Source: Deltaproteobacteria bacterium
GTDB lineage: Bacteria > Desulfobacterota > GWC2-55-46
NCBI GenBank assembly: GCA_016219075.1
Contig: JACRCJ010000316.1
Location: 1 to 22,601, forward strand
DNA length: 22,601 nucleotides
Reading direction: 5' to 3'
The translations under genes and the position numbers were made by a program. This document shows positions 12,962 to 21,087 of the stretch, piece after piece. The notes below the pieces were generated by a model, which was not told the DNA's origin, searched no databases, and worked only from the letters and a program-made list of their open reading frames with translations. The stretch's first letter is position 1; the number at the start of each line of letters is the position of its first letter.

Positions 12962-13288
12962 TTACAGACCTTTTTCAATAAGCTCTTTAATCTGGTTCTT
13001 TGGTACCGCTCCGACCAGCTGGTCCACGACCTTGCCGTCCTTGAAGAGTATCAGTGTCGGGATGCCCCTTACGCCGTACTTGCCGGGTGTGGCCGGGTTG
13101 TCGTCCACATTCATCTTCGCCACCCTCACCCTGCCGTTGAACTGCGTGGCCATCTCATCGACTATAGGCGCTATGGCCCTGCACGGAGCGCACCAGCTCG
13201 CCCAGAAATCCACGAGCGCCGGCGTATTGGACTTGAGCACGAGCGTTTCAAATGTAGAATCGGTCACATCGATTATGTTCTCGGACAT
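12962..13288 (-). CDS. trxA: Thioredoxin
   Basis: A 108-residue cytoplasmic thioredoxin of standard length. PALVDFWASWCAPCRAIAP has the redox pair Cys33/Cys36, in a WCAPC variant of the usual WCGPC; VAKMNVDDNP and GVRGIPTLILFKDG (cis-proline) complete the fold. It would reduce disulfides, including that of ribonucleotide reductase, whose class II gene lies nearby on the same strand. GGAG lies about nine bases before the ATG. It has its own near-consensus promoter and a strong terminator. Confidence 0.97.
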   Translation of the reverse strand: MSENIIDVTDSTFETLVLKSNTPALVDFWASWCAPCRAIAPIVDEMATQFNGRVRVAKMNVDDNPATPGKYGVRGIPTLILFKDGKVVDQLVGAVPKNQIKELIEKGL

Positions 13289-13352
13289 TTAGAGGAGCTC
13301 CTTTCAAGCGTTTGGCCGGAGACGGCGCGGTCCGGTCTTTACTTCTTAAAGA

Positions 13353-13381
13353 AATATAAACCAATGATTTGACCGTGTCAA
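13353..13381 (-). promoter_or_regulatory. Sigma-70-type promoter of trxA
   Basis: On the minus strand, TTGACA (13376-13381) and TATATT (13353-13358) are separated by 17 bp, close to the sigma-70 consensus. It leaves a leader of about 60 bases before trxA. It lies in the divergent gap shared with the small hypothetical gene on the plus strand. Confidence 0.7.
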
Positions 13382-13450
13382 CCCATTTATTGGCGCCCTT
13401 TTGTTTCTTTTAGCTTGACAATGAAATGGCGAAAAAGGAAAATGTGGGAG

Positions 13451-13723
13451 ATGAAAGACGAAGCCCTTTTGAACATACTTGAAGAGACGGCTGAAAAACT
13501 CTCGATAAAACTGAGTTATGAGGACCTGCGCAAGGGTGAAGTAGCCACTCACGGCGGGATATTCATACTCAGGGGAGAAAAAAGGATCATAATCCACCGG
13601 GGCCTGACCGTAAGCGACAAGGTCGATGTCCTCACTGACATCCTCTCCGAAGTCGACACCGAAGGGGTGCACCTCCCCCCGGATGTGCGCGAAAGGATCT
13701 CAAGGAAAAAGATCACCGCTTAG
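13451..13723 (+). CDS. Small conserved-looking hypothetical protein
   Basis: A protein of about 90 residues starting MKDEALLNILEETAEKLSIKLSYEDL, then a strand-rich centre (GGIFILRGEKRIIIHRGL) and a C-terminal helix with an LPPDVRERI end. It is soluble and acidic-basic mixed, with no signal peptide. It resembles, from memory, small unnamed proteins found in delta-proteobacterial and Nitrospirota genomes with a helix, a GG-x-hydrophobic strand pair and a LPP.VRE end; I know no function. The start is uncertain: the ATG at 13451 follows AAGGA by 11 bases; an ATG at 13442 and a TTG at 13415 are also in frame. It is divergent from trxA. Confidence 0.7.
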   Translation: MKDEALLNILEETAEKLSIKLSYEDLRKGEVATHGGIFILRGEKRIIIHRGLTVSDKVDVLTDILSEVDTEGVHLPPDVRERISRKKITA

Positions 13724-13783
13724 TACAGGCCTTCCCCCTCTTCTTCAAGGCTTGAGAGACAGCGTTTTTTCTGCCTGGACCGC

Positions 13784-13811
13784 CGGGGAGTCTTCCCTGG
13801 AAGACTCCCCG
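13784..13811. repeat. Perfect 13 bp inverted repeat
   Basis: CGGGGAGTCTTCC and GGAAGACTCCCCG are separated by only two bases. There is no T-run on either side, so it is not a standard intrinsic terminator. It lies 60 bases after the small hypothetical gene. It might act as an RNA processing or 3'-stability hairpin, or be a dispersed palindrome. Confidence 0.6.
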
Positions 13812-13999
13812 TAACCCACGGACCCTCCTTCGGTCTCACGAAAACCCTTGATCAAACCTCTCCACTCTATACTTGCTTGCGGGGGCCTCCGTTGGAATAG
13901 CCTTCAAAAACCGCTCGGCAGCCGCGCTTCGGCGTATCAGACGCCGCGGAAATCAAAAAAAACCCTCCGCCTTTTCCATTGCGCCCCAGACAAGCCCCG

Positions 14000-14028
14000 T
14001 TGACTGGCGGCAAAAAAAATGATAACAT
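14000..14028 (+). promoter_or_regulatory. Candidate promoter of the TPR gene
   Basis: TTGACT (14000-14005) and TAACAT (14023-14028) are 17 bp apart, with an A8 tract in the spacer. It would start a leader of about 155 bases before the GTG at 14190. The -35 box is good and the -10 box moderate. Confidence 0.45.
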
Positions 14029-14189
14029 ATCAAAGAATGTTCCTGCGCTCAGAAAAAGAGTTTTTTCAATAATTTCATACCTTTCAAATCAAGCCGGAAT
14101 CAACCCCTGTGCGGACCGGGCTACGGCTTTACGGACAGGCGCCCCGACCTGATACAGACCCGCAAAACAGCGGCAAAGCCGGAGGATCA

Positions 14190-15932
14190 GTGAAGAAAAA
14201 AATCATATCTTTCAAAAAGAAGGCGGCGGTGCTCCTGGTCCCGCTTCTCTTGCTCTCACCAGTCGTCACGGACACGGCCTCGGCGAAAGACGGCTCCTAC
14301 AGCGCCTCGATGAGGAACAGCCGGACGCTATCGGAATCATACTACTATTTCATGGCCGCCGACATGCTCAAGAAAAGCGGCAACCTCTCGGGCGCCATCG
14401 AGCTTTATAAAAAGGCGCTGAAGCTGGACCCGGACGCCGCCATCCTCAACTCCGAGATAGGCAACCTGTACATGAACACCGGGGAGACGGAGCTTGCCAA
14501 AAAGCACCTGGAGAGGGCCGTGGAGCTCGACCCCACCTACGCCAACTCCTATGTCTTTCTCGCCGAGATATACACGGCCCTGCATAACGACGAGGCCGCG
14601 GCCGTAAATTACAAGGCCGCGATAGCGCACGACCCGAAGGGCGCCCGGAACTATATCCTTCTCGGAACGCTCTACGCGAGGACGAAGGAGTACGGCAAGG
14701 CCACTGAGGTCTTCAACTCGCTCCTGAAGGTCATGCCCGACTCCCTCATGGCGTATTACTACCTGGCAAGGATCGAGTTCGAGAAGTCGGATTACGCCAA
14801 GGCCCAGGAGTACTACCTCAAGACCATAGCGGCCAACCGCCACTTCGGCGCGGCTTACTTCGAGCTCGGCATAAGCTATGAACTCGATAAAAAACCGGAG
14901 ATGGCCATAGACACATACAAGAAAGGCCTTGAGGTCTTTCCGGGCGACAGCGGCATAATAAGCCGTCTCGGGGCCCTTTATATCCAGCATAACAAGCTCG
15001 ATGAGGCCCTCGGCGTCTACACGGAGCTGGAAAAATCCGTTGAGAACAGGTCCGAGGCTATGGTGAAGATCGGGCTTATCCAATTCGAAAAGAAGAACTA
15101 CGGCGAGGCCATAGCCAGGTTCTCGGCGGTCCTCGTCACAAACCCGGACTACCACAGGGTGCGCTACTATCTGGGCACGGCGTACGAGGAGAAAGGGGAC
15201 CTCGCCGGGGCCGCCAGGGAGTTCAAGGCCATACCCGAAAAGGACCAGAGCTTCACGGACTCCAGGATTCATCTCGCGTACATCTACGAAAAGCAGGGCA
15301 AGATCGACGAGACCATAAATGCCCTTCAGGACGCCATCAGGGTCAAGGGCGAAACCCCGGATATGCTCCGGCTTCTGGCCTCCATCTACAGGGAGGCCAA
15401 GAGGTACGATGAAGCCGTAGCGGCCCTCCAGAAGGCCATAAAGGCCAGCCCGAAAGACCCTGAACTCTACTTCATGCTCGGGGTCGTCTATGACGATTCC
15501 CATATGGACGAAAAGACCATAGCCTCGATGCTCAAGGTCCTCGAAATAGACCCCAAGCACGCCAACGCGCTTAACTACATCGGGTACTCCTACGCCGAGA
15601 AGGGGATAAAACTCGACGAGGCCGAAAACTACATCAAAAAAGCGCTTGAGATAAAGCCCGACAGCGGCCATATCCTGGACAGCCTCGGATGGGTCTACTA
15701 CAAGAAAGGCGATGTGCAGAGGGCCATTACCGAGCTTGAGAAGGCCAAGGGATACCTCCCCGAGGACCCGCTCGTGACCGAGCACCTCGCTGACGCGTAC
15801 CTGTTGAACAACTCGAAGACAAAGGCCCTTACGCTCTATGAGTCGGCGTCCCGGCTCGACCCGAACAACCCGGGGCTCAAGAGTAAGATAGAAAGGCTTA
15901 AGAGCGAGCTGGACGCGTCTAAAAAACCGTGA
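14190..15932 (+). CDS. Exported TPR-repeat protein (15 repeats)
   Basis: A 580-residue protein with a signal peptide (KKKIISFKKKAAVLLVPLLLLSP..., likely cut after TASA, about residue 32), so it acts in the periplasm or on the envelope. The rest is built of about 15 consecutive 34-residue tetratricopeptide repeats (for example NLSGAIELYKKALKLDPDA and DEAENYIKKALEIKPDS), a scaffold for protein-protein contacts; there is no other domain. I chose the GTG at 14190 because GGAGGA lies just upstream and the signal peptide then begins immediately; an in-frame ATG-less extension to 14109 has no such features. The downstream LolB-like gene starts in a GTGA overlap with its stop, so the two products probably work together at the outer membrane. 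Confidence 0.9.
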   Translation: MKKKIISFKKKAAVLLVPLLLLSPVVTDTASAKDGSYSASMRNSRTLSESYYYFMAADMLKKSGNLSGAIELYKKALKLDPDAAILNSEIGNLYMNTGETELAKKHLERAVELDPTYANSYVFLAEIYTALHNDEAAAVNYKAAIAHDPKGARNYILLGTLYARTKEYGKATEVFNSLLKVMPDSLMAYYYLARIEFEKSDYAKAQEYYLKTIAANRHFGAAYFELGISYELDKKPEMAIDTYKKGLEVFPGDSGIISRLGALYIQHNKLDEALGVYTELEKSVENRSEAMVKIGLIQFEKKNYGEAIARFSAVLVTNPDYHRVRYYLGTAYEEKGDLAGAAREFKAIPEKDQSFTDSRIHLAYIYEKQGKIDETINALQDAIRVKGETPDMLRLLASIYREAKRYDEAVAALQKAIKASPKDPELYFMLGVVYDDSHMDEKTIASMLKVLEIDPKHANALNYIGYSYAEKGIKLDEAENYIKKALEIKPDSGHILDSLGWVYYKKGDVQRAITELEKAKGYLPEDPLVTEHLADAYLLNNSKTKALTLYESASRLDPNNPGLKSKIERLKSELDASKKP

Positions 15933-16543
15933 GGCGTTCTCTCTGGCATCTTGTCCTCCTTATAGCGCTTGTGCCGGGATGCGCGGCTATGAAGCCGCCG
16001 ATCGAGCCCGTCATCCTCGCCCCGCCGCTGTCTCTGAGGGCTGAGGCGTCCGTGGAGGTCAACAGGCCGGTAGCCTTGAACGGACGGGCCGTAGTGCTCG
16101 CGAAAAGCCCGGGGTCGTTCAGGATAGAGGTCCTGGGGCCGTTCGGCTCCGCCATGGCCCTTCTGGTGAGCGACGGCAAGACCATCTACCTTCTTTCAGG
16201 CGGGAAGTCCAAAAGATACTCAAGGGAGGACCCCCTGGTCCCTTACTCGTTCAAACCCGAGGAAGCGGTCTCGTACCTTACCGGAAACGTACAGGAGGCC
16301 GTGGAGTGCGGCTGCGAGGTCTCAAAAGACGCCTACGGCAGGGCCTCAAAGGTCGTAAAGTCCGAAGACGGCTCCCCCGTCCTTACGGTGACGCTTGACG
16401 ACTACAGGGCCGTTAAGGGGGCCGAGGTCCCGTTTGACATCAAGATCGCCAATAAAAAAGAGACCTTGCGCATAAGATACACCTCCGTGGAAGTCAACCC
16501 GGCGCTGGAGGCCGGATATTTTTCCACCGAGGGGCTCCCTTAA
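15929..16543 (+). CDS. LolB-like / DUF4292-like outer-membrane lipoprotein
   Basis: A 204-residue protein with a lipoprotein-type signal (LWHLVLLIALVPGC, Cys18). The mature part reads like the LolB/LppX-type half-barrel: NGRAVVLAKSPGSFRIEVLGPFGSAMALLVSDGKTIYLLSGGKSKRYSRED, then VTLDDYRAVKGAEVPFDIKIANKKETLRIRYTSVEVN, that is alternating strands handling lipid-like ligands. In LolB the role is to insert lipoproteins in the outer membrane; here the family is loose and function is inferred. There is an extra Cys pair (ECGCE, about 128-131). The GTG start overlaps the TPR stop by four bases (GTGA), implying translational coupling. True LolB orthology is not claimed. Confidence 0.78.
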   Translation: MRRSLWHLVLLIALVPGCAAMKPPIEPVILAPPLSLRAEASVEVNRPVALNGRAVVLAKSPGSFRIEVLGPFGSAMALLVSDGKTIYLLSGGKSKRYSREDPLVPYSFKPEEAVSYLTGNVQEAVECGCEVSKDAYGRASKVVKSEDGSPVLTVTLDDYRAVKGAEVPFDIKIANKKETLRIRYTSVEVNPALEAGYFSTEGLP

Positions 16544-16604
16544 CGGGGATTTGACACCTTTACCGGCCGTTTCGCCTTTTAAACATACTGTAAAGTAAAT
16601 AAAT

Positions 16605-16633
16605 TTGACTATAAAGGCCGGTTGTGTTATAAG
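16605..16633 (+). promoter_or_regulatory. Sigma-70-type promoter of the carD-yacL operon
   Basis: TTGACT (16605-16610) and TATAAG (16628-16633) are exactly 17 bp apart in an AT-rich gap, 39 bases before the carD start. GGCCGGT (16616-16622), inside the spacer, is the inverse of ACCGGCC at 16562-16568, a possible operator pair. Confidence 0.65.
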
Positions 16634-16671
16634 TAAGAATACCCTTTTCTTCCCCCTCTAAAAGGAAATTC

Positions 16672-17178
16672 ATGTCAAAAACCATTATCGATTCATTCAA
16701 AGCTGGCGAGTTGGCGGTATACCCTGCCCATGGCGTGGGAATGATCATGGGGGTCGAATGCAGGGAGGTTTCCGGTCTTAACAAGCACTTCTACATTATT
16801 AAGATCCTTGATACGGAAGCCACCATCATGGTCCCCGTGGACACGGCCTCAACGGTAGGGTTGAGAAAGATCGTCAAGAAGAGCATGGTCCCCAAGGTCT
16901 ACGAGATACTCAAGGACAGGAAAGGAGCGGTCCTCGACAACCAGACCTGGAACAGGCGCTACCGCGAGTACACTGACAAGATCAAAAGCGGATGCGTGAT
17001 GGAAGTGGCAAAAGTCTTAAGGGACCTCTACCTGCTCAAGTTCGACAAAGAGCTCTCCTTCGGTGAAAGAAGGATGCTTGACACCGCCAAAAACCTGCTC
17101 GTAAAAGAACTTTCCATCGCCAAGAACGCAAAGGAAGAAAAGGTGGAAGAGGAGCTGTACCGCATCATGCAAAGGTGA
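16672..17178 (+). CDS. carD: CarD/CdnL family RNA polymerase-binding regulator
   Basis: A 168-residue protein. The N-terminal RNA polymerase-interacting domain (about 8-65) reads FKAGELAVYPAHGVGMIMGVECREVSG...HFYIIKILDTEATIMVPV, the usual CarD opening; a helical C-terminal domain follows, with WNRRYREYTDKIKSG and LSFGERRMLDTAKNLLVKELSIAK. Family members bind the RNA polymerase beta lobe and stabilise the open complex at rRNA and other promoters. Length is that of CdnL, without the extra HMGA-like tail of Myxococcus CarD. AAAGGA lies about six bases before the ATG. The yacL-like gene follows 16 bases after the stop, a pairing I know from several phyla. Confidence 0.95.
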   Translation: MSKTIIDSFKAGELAVYPAHGVGMIMGVECREVSGLNKHFYIIKILDTEATIMVPVDTASTVGLRKIVKKSMVPKVYEILKDRKGAVLDNQTWNRRYREYTDKIKSGCVMEVAKVLRDLYLLKFDKELSFGERRMLDTAKNLLVKELSIAKNAKEEKVEEELYRIMQR

Positions 17179-17194
17179 TTGGAGGGCTTTTTGG

Positions 17195-18250
17195 GTGTTT
17201 TTAGTAATGCGTTTACTTCTCATCCTCTTCGCTTCCGCGAGCGGATATTTCATCATCCTTCAGATCGTAGGGCCTAAGCTTGCGTATGCAGGCATAGTAA
17301 GCGGCCTTTTGATAGCCGTCATGGCCATACTTTTTGAAGCGCGTGTAAGAAAGGCCCCTTTGCGGATAGTCGCCGGGGGCGCGATAGGCCTTATAGCGGG
17401 CCTCGTCGTCGCCAACCTCCTTACATATCCGCTCACGTCCTTAAGTATCCTCAATGACAGATACCTTGAGCTTGCCGCGTACCTCTTTACGAACTCCGTC
17501 ATAGGATATATCGGGTTGAGCATAGGCATGAAAAAGGGCGATGAGCTTGAAGGTTTTTCTCTCATCAGGCACCACAAGGACGTCTCCGCGGCACAGGAGC
17601 CCCCGGCCCGTTCACCCGTCCCGCCCCCCGAAAACCCGGGGCTCGTACTCGACACCAGCGTGATCATAGACGGCAGGATCGCCGAGGTATGCGACACCGG
17701 TTTTCTCGAAAGCAAGATCACCGTCCCGCAGTTCGTCCTGCACGAACTCCAGTACATAGCCGACTCGTCCGACCCGGTAAAAAGGACCCGCGGCAAGAGG
17801 GGCTTGGACATCCTCAAACAGATCCAGTCCAACACCAGGATGAAGATACTTATCACCGACAGGGACTTTCCGGCCATCAGGGAGGTCGACAGCAAGCTCG
17901 TGGCGCTCGCGCAGGAACTCGGTGCGCGCATCCTTACCAACGACTCCAACCTCCACAAGATCGCCGAACTCCAGGGCGTCGAAGTACTGAACATGAACAA
18001 ACTGGCCACGGCCATGAAGCCCGTGGTGCTCCCCGGCGAGATCATGACCATACAGGTCCTCAAGGAAGGCAAGGAGCACGGACAGGGCGTGGGGTATCTT
18101 GAGGACGGTACGATGGTCGTCATAGACAACGCCAGAGATCACCTCGGAAAGACTATCGATGTATCCATAACGAGCGTGCTTCAGACCACTGGCGGCAGGA
18201 TGATATTCTCGAAGGTCAGGGACGACTTCAAAAAAGCCGTCTATCAGTAA
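17195..18250 (+). CDS. yacL: PIN/TRAM-domain membrane protein (YacL type)
   Basis: A 351-residue protein with four N-terminal membrane segments (about 5-25, 28-47, 56-76 and 93-111), a Pro-rich linker (about 133-148), a PIN nuclease domain and a C-terminal TRAM domain (about 280-340). PIN acidic residues are in place: Asp153 (LVLDTSVIIDGRI), Glu184 (FVLHELQ), Asp232 and Asp250 (ILTNDSNLHKIA). This is the YacL family, membrane-bound proteins predicted to act on RNA; the substrate is not established to my knowledge. The GTG at 17195 has GGAGGG about ten bases upstream; an ATG at 17207 is an alternative. It is co-transcribed with carD and ends at a strong terminator, so the downstream isp genes have their own start signal. 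Confidence 0.93.
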   Translation: MFLVMRLLLILFASASGYFIILQIVGPKLAYAGIVSGLLIAVMAILFEARVRKAPLRIVAGGAIGLIAGLVVANLLTYPLTSLSILNDRYLELAAYLFTNSVIGYIGLSIGMKKGDELEGFSLIRHHKDVSAAQEPPARSPVPPPENPGLVLDTSVIIDGRIAEVCDTGFLESKITVPQFVLHELQYIADSSDPVKRTRGKRGLDILKQIQSNTRMKILITDRDFPAIREVDSKLVALAQELGARILTNDSNLHKIAELQGVEVLNMNKLATAMKPVVLPGEIMTIQVLKEGKEHGQGVGYLEDGTMVVIDNARDHLGKTIDVSITSVLQTTGGRMIFSKVRDDFKKAVYQ

Positions 18251-18275
18251 ACGGCCTTCCGCCAAACCGAAGATA

Positions 18276-18310
18276 CCCCGGGAGCTTTTGGGCCCGGGGT
18301 TTTTATTTTT
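18276..18310 (+). terminator. Intrinsic terminator of the carD-yacL operon
   Basis: CCCCGGG (18276-18282) pairs with CCCGGGG (18293-18299) around a 10-base loop, followed by TTTTTATTTTT. It begins 26 bases past the stop codon. Its CCCGGGGTTTT side resembles the repeated intergenic hairpins elsewhere in the window, but it lacks their GAACGTTAAAAA box. Confidence 0.85.
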
Positions 18311-18474
18311 CGCCTTCCGGGGCAAAGAAATCTCTTTAAAATACCACGGAATTTTATTAAACTTCTTCTGGCTACTTTCAAACCCACGGTTATAAAGGAC
18401 TTTCCCTGACCGTTAAACGATCAACCCGACGCCGGTACGCAGACCGGCGAGTTTGCGCGGTATTAAAAACGAAG

Positions 18475-19182
18475 ATGAAAAATCCTCCAAAGACAGTAGC
18501 CATAATACCGTCGGCCGGCATGGGGCGGCGCATGGGTGGCCGGAAGAAGAACTACCTGAAGCTTCTCGACAGGCCGGTCCTTGCCCACACCATCGGGGTC
18601 TTTGAGGAGTGCCCGCTGATCGATTCCATAATACTCGTCGTGCCGCTTTCCGACATCGAGTTCTGCCGGGAAGAGATCGTCAGAAAGTACGGGTTCAGTA
18701 AGGTCTTCGCGGTGGTGGCCGGAGGGGCCGAGCGGCAGGACTCGGTCAGAAACGGGATCAAGTGCGCCTCGGGCGCCGGGATAATACTCGTGCACGACGG
18801 GGCGCGCCCCCTCGTGACATTCAGGATAGTCGAGGATATTATAAAGGCGGCCCATGAAACCGGCGGGGCGATAGCGGCCGTGCCGGTAAAAGACACCATA
18901 AAAGAGGTCGCCGGGGGGGCCGTGGCGCGCACAGTTCCGAGAGAGGCGCTTGTCTCGGTGCAGACCCCGCAGGCCTTCAGGACAGAGATACTCCTCAGGG
19001 CCTTCAAGAAGGCCGCGGAGGACGGCTTCCTGGGCACGGACGAGAGCTCGCTCGTAGAACGGATAGGTGAAAGGGTGGCGGTTGTCGAAGGCTCCTACGA
19101 GAACATCAAGATAACGACCGTTGAGGACATGGTGATAGCCGAAGGCATCCTTAAAAAACGGATCTCAGAAGAGGCCATATGA
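18475..19182 (+). CDS. ispD: 2-C-methyl-D-erythritol 4-phosphate cytidylyltransferase
   Basis: Third step of the MEP isoprenoid pathway: joins CTP and MEP to give CDP-ME. The 235-residue protein has the nucleotide-binding opening IIPSAGMGRRMGG, followed by KKNYLKLLDRPVLAHT (the family usually has KQ rather than KN), VAGGAERQDSVRNGI, the HDGARPLV motif, and AAVPVKDTIKEV, VQTPQAFR and TDESSLVE. The ATG at 18475 has only a weak ribosome site (GAAG). The 224-base gap upstream holds the yacL terminator and a 7 bp hairpin (18430-18449); a -10-like TATAAA lies near 18392 but without a clear -35. The stop overlaps the ispF start (ATGA). Confidence 0.95.
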   Translation: MKNPPKTVAIIPSAGMGRRMGGRKKNYLKLLDRPVLAHTIGVFEECPLIDSIILVVPLSDIEFCREEIVRKYGFSKVFAVVAGGAERQDSVRNGIKCASGAGIILVHDGARPLVTFRIVEDIIKAAHETGGAIAAVPVKDTIKEVAGGAVARTVPREALVSVQTPQAFRTEILLRAFKKAAEDGFLGTDESSLVERIGERVAVVEGSYENIKITTVEDMVIAEGILKKRISEEAI

Positions 19183-19655
19183 GAGTAGGGTTCGGTTACG
19201 ACGCGCACAGGCTGGTGGAAGACAGAAAGCTCATTCTCGGCGGGGTCCCGGTCCCGTTCTCAAAGGGGTTGCTCGGCCACTCGGACGCCGATGTGCTGCT
19301 GCACGCCATAATAGACGCGCTTATCGGGGCCGCCGGGCTCGGCGACATCGGCAGGCACTTCCCTCCTTCCGACGAGTCGTACAAGGACATCTCAAGCCTT
19401 GAGCTTCTCGCAAAGACCGGAGAGATTATCAGGGAGGCCGGGTTTATTGTCGGGAACATCGACTCAACGGTTGTGTGCGAGGCCCCGAGGCTCTCGGCGC
19501 ATATCCCCGGCATGGTCGAAAGGATCGCCTCCACGCTCAAGTGCGGTTCCGGCAGGGTAAACATAAAGGCAAAGACCGAGGAAGGGCTGGGATTTACGGG
19601 TAGCGGCGAAGGGATAGCCGCGTACGCAGTTGCGCTCCTTGAGAGGGAGACCTGA
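19179..19655 (+). CDS. ispF: 2-C-methyl-D-erythritol 2,4-cyclodiphosphate synthase
   Basis: Fifth step of the MEP pathway: cyclises CDP-ME 2-phosphate and releases CMP. The 158-residue protein has the standard length and metal ligands: Asp8 and His10 in GFGYDAHRL and His42 in GHSDADVLLHAIIDAL; GDIGRHFPPSD and KAKTEEGLGFTGSGEGIAAYAVALL complete the active site. It is translationally coupled to ispD by an ATGA overlap, and gltX begins one base after its stop codon. IspD and IspF adjacency is common and sometimes fused; here they are separate. The intervening IspE kinase is not in the window. Confidence 0.97.
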   Translation: MRVGFGYDAHRLVEDRKLILGGVPVPFSKGLLGHSDADVLLHAIIDALIGAAGLGDIGRHFPPSDESYKDISSLELLAKTGEIIREAGFIVGNIDSTVVCEAPRLSAHIPGMVERIASTLKCGSGRVNIKAKTEEGLGFTGSGEGIAAYAVALLERET

Positions 19656-19656
19656 G

Positions 19657-21051
19657 ATGGGGTTTACCGTGCGCGCCAGATTCGCCCCGAGCCCCACCGG
19701 AGACCTCCATATCGGCAACGCCAGGACCGCGCTCTTCAACTGGCTCTTCGCACGGCACTCCGGAGGCAGGTTCATCCTCAGGATAGAAGACACGGACTTC
19801 GAGCGCTCCAAGCGCTCTTACGAAAAGAGTATCCTTGAAGACCTCTCATGGCTCGGCCTTGACTGGGACGAGGGGCCGGATACCGGCGGGGACAAAGGCC
19901 CCTACAGGCAGTCCGAGAGGCTCGAACTCTACAAATACCACGCCGGAAGGCTCATCGAAGACGGGCTCGCCTACAGGTGCTACTGCACCAAAGAGCGGCT
20001 CGAAGAGCTGAAGGACAAACAGACGGCCGCCGGCGCTCCTCCGCGCTACGACGGCAGGTGCAGGGACCTTGCCGGGGCACACCCCCCCGCGGGAGTAATC
20101 CCGGTCGTACGGTTCAAGGTCCCGGTAAAGACCACTACATTCTACGACGGGGTGCACGGCCTCCTGAAATTCGACACCGCGACCATCGGTGACTTCGTCA
20201 TCATGGGCTCTGACGGGGTGGCGGCCTACAACTTCGCCGTCGTCATAGACGACGCCCTGATGGAGATAAACCACATCATCAGGGGCGACGACCATATTTC
20301 GAACACCCCGAGGCATATTCTCCTCTTCGAAGCACTCGGGTTTAAAACACCCCTCTACAGCCACCTGCCTCTGGTGCTCGGAGAGGACAGGATCCCCTTG
20401 AGTAAAAGGGACTCGGCAACGGCGCTTAAGCGCCTCAGGGACTCGGGGTACCTCGCCGAGGCTGTCGTAAACTCGGTTGCCAGGCTCGGGTGGTCGCCGG
20501 GCGAAGATTTCATGACGCTTGCGGAACTCGCGGCAGCGTTCTCGCTTGAAAAGCTCTCCAGGAGCTCATCCGTATTTGATAAGGAGCGGTTGAAGTATTA
20601 CAATAAGACGGCGATAGCGGGCAAGGACGCGCAAAGCCTCATAAGGCTACTATCCCTTTCGGCCCCGGGCGCCGGTGAAGACCGGTTGGGAGAGGTCGTT
20701 GAAGCGGTAAAGGCCAACGCCGAGACCCTTACCGGCCTTAAAACGCTCGTCGCCCCTTTTATCGGGGAGCCTCTGCCGGACGAAGAGGCTCTAAAGGTAT
20801 TGGGCGCGGATGGGGCCGGGGCTCTCCTTCGGGAGCTTAAGGACCTTGTCGAAAGGGCAGGTCCAATTGATGAGGCATCATTTAGCGCGATAATGGACGG
20901 CGTTAAGGAAAAGACCGGCGCGAAGGGCAAGAAGCTCTTCATGCCCATAAGGGCCGCGCTCACTGGCACAACCGCCGGCATAGAACTCGTCAACATATTC
21001 AGGCTCCTCGGAAGGGAGAGGATTTTAAAGAGGCTCGACAGATGGGTCTGA
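19657..21051 (+). CDS. gltX: Glutamyl-tRNA synthetase
   Basis: Charges tRNA-Glu with glutamate in the cytoplasm. The 464-residue class I synthetase has RFAPSPTGDLHIGNARTALFNW (the HIGH-type motif at residues 18-21), LRIEDTDFERS, an LSKR motif (248-251; here preceded by Pro rather than the usual Lys), and GDDHISNTPRHILLFEALG. A CYC...C pattern (C-x-C-x24-C) recalls the zinc site of E. coli GluRS but the fourth ligand position is not His, so zinc is doubtful. I chose the ATG at 19657, one base after the ispF stop, with GAGGGAG upstream. Whether it also charges tRNA-Gln (non-discriminating) depends on gatCAB, not seen here. A terminator-like hairpin repeat follows. Confidence 0.96.
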   Translation: MGFTVRARFAPSPTGDLHIGNARTALFNWLFARHSGGRFILRIEDTDFERSKRSYEKSILEDLSWLGLDWDEGPDTGGDKGPYRQSERLELYKYHAGRLIEDGLAYRCYCTKERLEELKDKQTAAGAPPRYDGRCRDLAGAHPPAGVIPVVRFKVPVKTTTFYDGVHGLLKFDTATIGDFVIMGSDGVAAYNFAVVIDDALMEINHIIRGDDHISNTPRHILLFEALGFKTPLYSHLPLVLGEDRIPLSKRDSATALKRLRDSGYLAEAVVNSVARLGWSPGEDFMTLAELAAAFSLEKLSRSSSVFDKERLKYYNKTAIAGKDAQSLIRLLSLSAPGAGEDRLGEVVEAVKANAETLTGLKTLVAPFIGEPLPDEEALKVLGADGAGALLRELKDLVERAGPIDEASFSAIMDGVKEKTGAKGKKLFMPIRAALTGTTAGIELVNIFRLLGRERILKRLDRWV

Positions 21052-21087
21052 CCCTTATGACGGTCTCAAGCATTTCAAGATAGTGAT

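Larger units (their letters stand above)
13724..14189. other. Gap before the TPR gene
   Basis: A 466-base stretch without a supported gene. It holds a strong perfect hairpin (13784-13811), a smaller palindrome CGGCGT with ACGCCG (about 13938-13954), an A-tract and a candidate promoter (14000-14028) reading towards the TPR gene. Frames crossing it lack family sequence or ribosome sites. Confidence 0.6.

Noticed and set aside
14337..15785. Long open frame antisense to the TPR gene
   Set aside because: It is Val/Gly/Leu-rich without family motifs or a ribosome site, and results from GC-rich codon bias in the TPR repeats.
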